Of a DNA stretch of 64,000 bases, positions 60,391 through 64,000 are shown piece by piece. Position 1 is the first letter of the stretch, and each line of letters opens with the position of its first letter. Where the stretch lies: positions 248,001-312,000 of the forward strand of contig NZ_JAGMUL010000015.1 of the NCBI RefSeq assembly GCF_019049285.1, written 5' to 3'. The notes under the pieces are model-generated. The model was not told where the DNA came from and ran no database searches. It saw nothing but the letters and a program-made list of their open reading frames with translations. The position numbers and the translations under genes were made by a program. This stretch comes from Streptomyces sp. AC550_RSS872. GTDB lineage: Bacteria > Actinomycetota > Actinomycetes > Streptomycetales > Streptomycetaceae.

Positions 60391-61389
60391 CGCGCCGCGC
60401 ATCCCGGCCCGCGCGAACTCCGTCATGCCCTCCTCGAACCCCACCTCCGGCTTCCAGCCCAGCGCGTCGCGCAGCCGCGACGAGTCCGCCGTGATGTGCC
60501 GTACGTCCCCGAGCCGGTACTCACCGGTGACGACCGGCTCGGGCCCGCCATGGGCGGCGGCCAGCGCGCGCGCCATCTCGCCGACGGTGTGCGGCTCACC
60601 GCTGCCGGTGTTGTACGCGGTGAGCACACCCCGGGCGGCCGCCGCCTCCAACGCCACCGCGTTGGCCGTCGCCACATCCCGGACGTGCACGAAGTCCCGC
60701 CGCTGCCGCCCGTCCTCGAACACCCGTGGGGCCTCGCCCCGGGCGAGCGCCGAGCGGAAGAAGGAGGCGACACCGGCGTACGGGGTGTCGCGGGGCATTC
60801 CCGGGCCGTACACGTTGTGGTAGCGCAGCGACAGCGCCGATCCGTCGGTGCAGCGGGCCCAGACGGCGGCCAGGTGTTCCTGGGTGAGTTTGGTCGTCGC
60901 GTACACGTTCCGCGGATCGGCCGGGGCGTCCTCGCCGACCAGACCGGGGGAGAGGTCGTCCCCGCACACCGGGCACGTCGGCTCGAACCGGCCCGCGTCG
61001 AGGTCGGCGACGGCACGCGGCCCGGGCCGTACGACACCATGACGCGGGCACGCGTACCGCCCCTCCCCGTAGACGACCATCGACCCGGCCAGCACGAGAT
61101 GCCGTACGCCCGCCTCCGCCATGGCGGCGAGCAGCACAGCGGTCCCCAGGTCGTTGCGCGAGACGTACTCCGCCGCGTCGGCGACCCCGTTGCCGAGCCC
61201 CACCATCGCGGCCTGATGGCACACGGCGTCCACACCGCGCAGAGCTCGACCCACGGCCACCGGGTCCCGCACATCGGCGCCGGGATCGCCGCGCACATCG
61301 AACACGACAGGCTCGTGCCCGCGCGCCGCGAGCGCCTCGACCACATGGGACCCGATGAACCCGGCACCGCCGGTGACCAGTACACGCAT
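60388..61389 (-). CDS. NAD-dependent epimerase with a zinc-knuckle-like insert
   Basis: 333 residues. VLVTGGAGFIGSHVVEAL, LAGSMVVYGEG and NVYATTKLTQEHL (Tyr163, Lys167) define an extended SDR. Residues 113–145 are an insert with CPRH and CPVC that could bind zinc, unusual for epimerases of this type. The TAG stop is at 60388–60390, the exact edge of the MITE-like element, so the C-terminus may have been shortened or altered by the insertion. It probably makes a sugar nucleotide for the adjacent glycosyltransferases. Confidence 0.9.
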   Translation of the reverse strand: MRVLVTGGAGFIGSHVVEALAARGHEPVVFDVRGDPGADVRDPVAVGRALRGVDAVCHQAAMVGLGNGVADAAEYVSRNDLGTAVLLAAMAEAGVRHLVLAGSMVVYGEGRYACPRHGVVRPGPRAVADLDAGRFEPTCPVCGDDLSPGLVGEDAPADPRNVYATTKLTQEHLAAVWARCTDGSALSLRYHNVYGPGMPRDTPYAGVASFFRSALARGEAPRVFEDGRQRRDFVHVRDVATANAVALEAAAARGVLTAYNTGSGEPHTVGEMARALAAAHGGPEPVVTGEYRLGDVRHITADSSRLRDALGWKPEVGFEEGMTEFARAGMRGA

Positions 61390-61513
61390 ACGCCCACGCT
61401 AGGTCGGTACGGCCGGCGCGCCCCGGTTCCACGCCCGCACGTCATGACTCCGTAAGGCATGCGAGGGCGCGTCGGACCGGGACAAAGCAGAAGTCCCGCG
61501 AGACGCTGCCCGC

Positions 61514-62245
61514 ATGACCACCTCACCCTCCACCGACACCCCGTACCGCTACGACGACCTGACCGCCCTGTACATCAACTGCACGCTCAAACCGTCCCCG
61601 CAGGTCAGCCACACCCAGGGCCTGATCGACAAGAGCCGGGCCGTCATGGACGCCGGCGGTGTGAGAACGGACCTGATCCGCGCCGTGGACCACGACATCG
61701 CACCCGGCGTCCACCCGGACATGACGGAACACGGCATCGCCACCGACGCCTGGCCGGGCCTGTACGAGAAGGTGATGGCCGCGGACATCCTGGTGCTCGC
61801 CGGCCCGATCTGGCTCGGCGACAACAGCTCGGTCACCAAGCGGATCATCGAGCGTCTCTACGCCTGCTCGTCACTGCTCAACTCCCAAGGGCAGTACGCC
61901 TACTACGGCCGGGCCGGCGGCTGTCTGATCACCGGCAACGAGGACGGCGTGAAGCACTGCGCGATGAACGTCCTCTACAGCCTCCAGCACCTCGGCTACA
62001 CGATCCCGCCCCAGGCGGACGCCGGCTGGATCGGGGCGGCCGGCCCCGGGCCGTCGTATCTCGACCCGGGTTCGGGCGGCCCGGAGAACGACTTCACCAA
62101 CCGCAACACCAGCTTCATGACCTGGAACCTGATGCACATCGCGGCCCTGCTGAAGCGCGCCGGCGGCATTCCCGCGTACGGCAACCAGCGCTCGCAGTGG
62201 GACGCGGGTTGCCGCCCGGGCGCGGACAACCCCGAGCACCGCTGA
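61514..62245 (+). CDS. Flavodoxin-fold NAD(P)H-dependent FMN reductase
   Basis: 243 residues. ALYINCTLKPSPQVSHTQGL is the FMN-phosphate loop, ILVLAGPIWLGDNSSVTKRI the second FMN contact, and GGCLITGNEDGVKHCAMN follows. Family members reduce quinones, azo compounds or flavins using NAD(P)H. It stands alone, with no operon partner. Confidence 0.88.
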   Translation: MTTSPSTDTPYRYDDLTALYINCTLKPSPQVSHTQGLIDKSRAVMDAGGVRTDLIRAVDHDIAPGVHPDMTEHGIATDAWPGLYEKVMAADILVLAGPIWLGDNSSVTKRIIERLYACSSLLNSQGQYAYYGRAGGCLITGNEDGVKHCAMNVLYSLQHLGYTIPPQADAGWIGAAGPGPSYLDPGSGGPENDFTNRNTSFMTWNLMHIAALLKRAGGIPAYGNQRSQWDAGCRPGADNPEHR

Positions 62246-62285
62246 CGCCCCCGCTCCCGGCGCACGTGCAGTGGGCCTGTTTGAC

Positions 62286-62302
62286 CTTGACACGGTGACA
62301 AG
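62286..62302 (+). promoter_or_regulatory. MerR-type operator candidate
   Basis: CTTGACACGGTGACAAG: arms CTTGACAC and GTGACAAG match at 7 of 8 positions around a central G. It overlaps a TTGACA −35-like box 33 bases upstream of the HEAT gene, as in MerR promoters with a long spacer. The MerR–HEAT fusion downstream would be the regulator. Confidence 0.5.
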
Positions 62303-62334
62303 CCCTTCACTTGCCTGCCGAGGAGGTGGTCGCG

Positions 62335-63009
62335 ATGACGATCACGGGACAGGACACGAACGCGGTACGAGCGCTCCAGGGATTGGAGGACGGCCGCTCG
62401 TCCGTACGACTACGGGCCGCACTGGAGGCCGGCACGAAACCCGACCCGCGGTTCGTCGGCAAGCTCATCGAGCGATGCGCGATCGAGCCCGAGTTCTTCG
62501 TCCGCGACATGCTGACCTGGGCGCTCACCCGCCACCCGCTGTCCCTGACACTTCCCGCGCTGCTCCGCGAAGTCCGCTCGGAGCGTGCGCAGGCACGCAG
62601 CCAGGCGTTGCACACGTTGTCCAAGATCGGGGACCGGAAGGCGTGGCCGGCGATCACACGTGCGCTCCTGTCCGACGCCGACGACGAGGTCGCGCGCAGC
62701 GCCTGGCGGGCGGCGGTCGTGCTCGTGCCGGAAGGCGAGGAGCCCGGGCTGGCCACGGCCTTGGCGGCCCAGCTCGGACGCGGTGGCCGGGAGACCCAAC
62801 TCAGTCTCAGCCGGGCGCTGGTCGCGCTGGGCGAAGTGATCGTGCCGGCCCTGCTCGCCGTGACGACGTCGGCGCCCGACCCACGCGCACGCGCGCACGC
62901 GCTCGCCACCCAACGGCTGCTGCGCGACCCGGACACCGGATTCGAGTACGCGATCGAGGAGGCGAAGCGCGTCGTGGCCCTGGGCGGGTCCGGCCAGGAG
63001 GGACAATAG
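62335..63009 (+). CDS. HEAT-repeat protein
   Basis: 224 residues, all helical. HEAT-like pairs are visible at FFVRDMLTWALTRHPLSLTL, ARSQALHTLSKIGDRKAWPA, EVARSAWRAAVVLVPEG, TQLSLSRALVALGEVIVPAL and RARAHALATQRLLRDPDTGF. HEAT arrays bind proteins or nucleic acids. GGAGG precedes the ATG at 62335. The next gene, 3 bases later, carries the same repeats fused to a MerR domain, so the two probably work together. Confidence 0.85.
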   Translation: MTITGQDTNAVRALQGLEDGRSSVRLRAALEAGTKPDPRFVGKLIERCAIEPEFFVRDMLTWALTRHPLSLTLPALLREVRSERAQARSQALHTLSKIGDRKAWPAITRALLSDADDEVARSAWRAAVVLVPEGEEPGLATALAAQLGRGGRETQLSLSRALVALGEVIVPALLAVTTSAPDPRARAHALATQRLLRDPDTGFEYAIEEAKRVVALGGSGQEGQ

Positions 63010-63012
63010 GAC

Positions 63013-64000
63013 GTGTTGATCGGTGAGATGGCGCGACGGTCCGGGGTCAGTGCCCGCATGCTCCGGCACTACGAGTCGCTGGGGCTGGTACGTCCTTCGG
63101 GCCGTACCGGCTCCGGCTATCGGGAGTATTCCGCGGAGGACATCCAGCGGATCTTCCACATCGAGAGCCTGCGGTCGCTGGGTCTGTCGCTGCGTGAGAT
63201 CGGCCGCGCACTCGACGACCCCGGCTTCACCCCCTCCGCACTCGTCGGCGACCTCATCCGCCAGACCCGCGACCGCATCGCGGCGGAGAGCGAACTGCTC
63301 ACCCGACTACGCCGGATCGATGCCGCGGACCCCGCCGGCTGGGAGGACGTCCTCCAGGTCGTCGCCCTCCTCCAGGCACTTCAGTCCAACAGCGCCGACG
63401 CGCGCCAGCGCGCCGCCCTCTCCGCCGCCCACGATCTTCCGGTCCCGGTGGAGGCCCTGGTCGAGGCAGCACTGAACGAGACGGAGCCGAACGTCGCCGG
63501 AGCCCTTCGATGGGCCCTGGCGCGATCGGACGACGCCGGCACGGCACTCCTGGCGGAGGGCCTCGGCTCACCGGTGTACGCGGTGCGCGAACGCGCCGTA
63601 CAGGCCCTCGTCGAGATGCCGAGTAAGGAGGCGAACGCGCACCTGCGCGATGCCCTCGCGCACCCCGACGTCGTGGTCCGCGGCCATGCGGCCCTGGCAC
63701 TGGGGGCACGAGGCGTGGCCGATGCGGTCCCCACGCTCATCGACATGATCGTGGAGGGAAGGAACGACACCGACGCAGCAGACGCACTCAGCGTGCTGGC
63801 GAGCGACACCGAGGCGGCGGATCAGCTCGCGAGCCGACTCGTCGATCGCCTCGCCCACGACGCGACGCAAGCGCCCGCCCGCGGACGGCTGACCCAGGCC
63901 CTGGCGGGCATCCCGGGGGCGAGGGCGTCGCGTGCCCTCGTGGAGTTGTCGCACGACGTGGACCGTGCTGTTGCGTTGACTGCGACGTACCTTCTTCAGC
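63013..64000 (+). CDS. MerR regulator fused to HEAT repeats, 3'-partial
   Basis: At least 329 residues, open to the window edge. From a GTG at 63013 (AGGAGGGA upstream): IGEMARRSGVSARMLRHYES and SGYREYSAEDIQRIFHIESL form a MerR winged helix, with a coiled coil (TRDRIAAESELLTRLRRI). In place of a metal- or drug-binding domain there are HEAT repeats (ALRWALARSDDAGTALLAEG, VRERAVQALVEMPSKEANAH, VVRGHAALALGARGVADAVP, ALVELSHDVDRAVALTATYL). The sensor is therefore probably a protein–protein or nucleic-acid contact, perhaps with the preceding HEAT protein. Confidence 0.85.
   Translation, partial: MLIGEMARRSGVSARMLRHYESLGLVRPSGRTGSGYREYSAEDIQRIFHIESLRSLGLSLREIGRALDDPGFTPSALVGDLIRQTRDRIAAESELLTRLRRIDAADPAGWEDVLQVVALLQALQSNSADARQRAALSAAHDLPVPVEALVEAALNETEPNVAGALRWALARSDDAGTALLAEGLGSPVYAVRERAVQALVEMPSKEANAHLRDALAHPDVVVRGHAALALGARGVADAVPTLIDMIVEGRNDTDAADALSVLASDTEAADQLASRLVDRLAHDATQAPARGRLTQALAGIPGARASRALVELSHDVDRAVALTATYLLQ

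Noticed and set aside
1..64000. CRISPR arrays, tRNA or rRNA genes, insertion sequences with transposase
   Set aside because: No regular spaced repeats, tRNA cloverleaf or transposase motif seen by reading; the IS30-like HTH at 2709 belongs to a regulator.

Overview
The window is high-GC (about 70%) actinobacterial DNA. GTG and TTG starts, GGAGG-type ribosome binding sites, many 4-base stop/start overlaps and the gene content (HbpS–SenS–SenR, a Streptomyces subtilisin-inhibitor protein, P450–ferredoxin pair, ECF41 sigma factor, STAND–WD40 protein, SpoIIE phosphatases) point to a Streptomyces chromosome, probably outside the most conserved core. I see no rRNA, tRNA, CRISPR array or phage module.

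Layout. 1–5,050: frameshifted erythromycin-esterase remnant, 3Fe-4S ferredoxin plus P450 with a divergent MarR-type regulator, GNAT acetyltransferase and an export-signal-less LivJ-like protein. 5,300–11,090: phospholipase-D-like enzyme, small membrane protein, a relic of an FAD-linked oxidase, the haem/redox-sensing hbpS–senS–senR locus and a secreted protease inhibitor. 11,450–18,560: hypothetical and DUF1206 proteins, a Tat-exported GH109-type oxidoreductase, and a divergent, translationally coupled cassette of type II thioesterase, DHA2 exporter, acyl carrier protein and ketosynthase. 18,590–24,120: a large receptor-like membrane protein, an amidohydrolase and a secreted NlpC/P60 protein. 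24,135–31,017: TetR regulator with a clear operator, MFS pump, FAD monooxygenase and a blasticidin-S-deaminase homologue (a drug-resistance island), then YceI, an ECF41 sigma factor and an APC permease.

31,464–40,858 is the most striking region: eight co-directional genes, mostly overlapping, for an Agd3-like (CE18) deacetylase, PelF-like GT4, multispan membrane protein, LegB-like nucleotide-sugar dehydratase/epimerase, sugar nucleotidyltransferase, second SDR, spherulin-4/Sph3-like (GH135) protein and an Ega3-like (GH114) lipoprotein. This is almost the whole toolkit that Aspergillus uses to make and trim galactosaminogalactan, combined with a Pel-like synthase. I infer a locus for a partly deacetylated cationic aminosugar exopolysaccharide.

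40,880–64,000: TipA-like MerR regulator and VOC protein, an XRE–STAND–WD40 protein, an APH-family kinase, two divergent SpoIIE phosphatases, a methyltransferase, then a graveyard (52,026–53,047) of a broken DevR-type response regulator, a BON-domain fragment and a histidine-kinase fragment. After this comes an envelope-glycosylation-like block (GT-C-like membrane protein, cytochrome-b/molybdopterin oxidoreductase, methyltransferase, DUF2064 protein, GT2, OmpR/HK pair, SDR epimerase) containing a 167-bp MITE-like hairpin bounded by TA. The window ends with an FMN reductase, a HEAT-repeat protein and a MerR–HEAT fusion that runs off the end.
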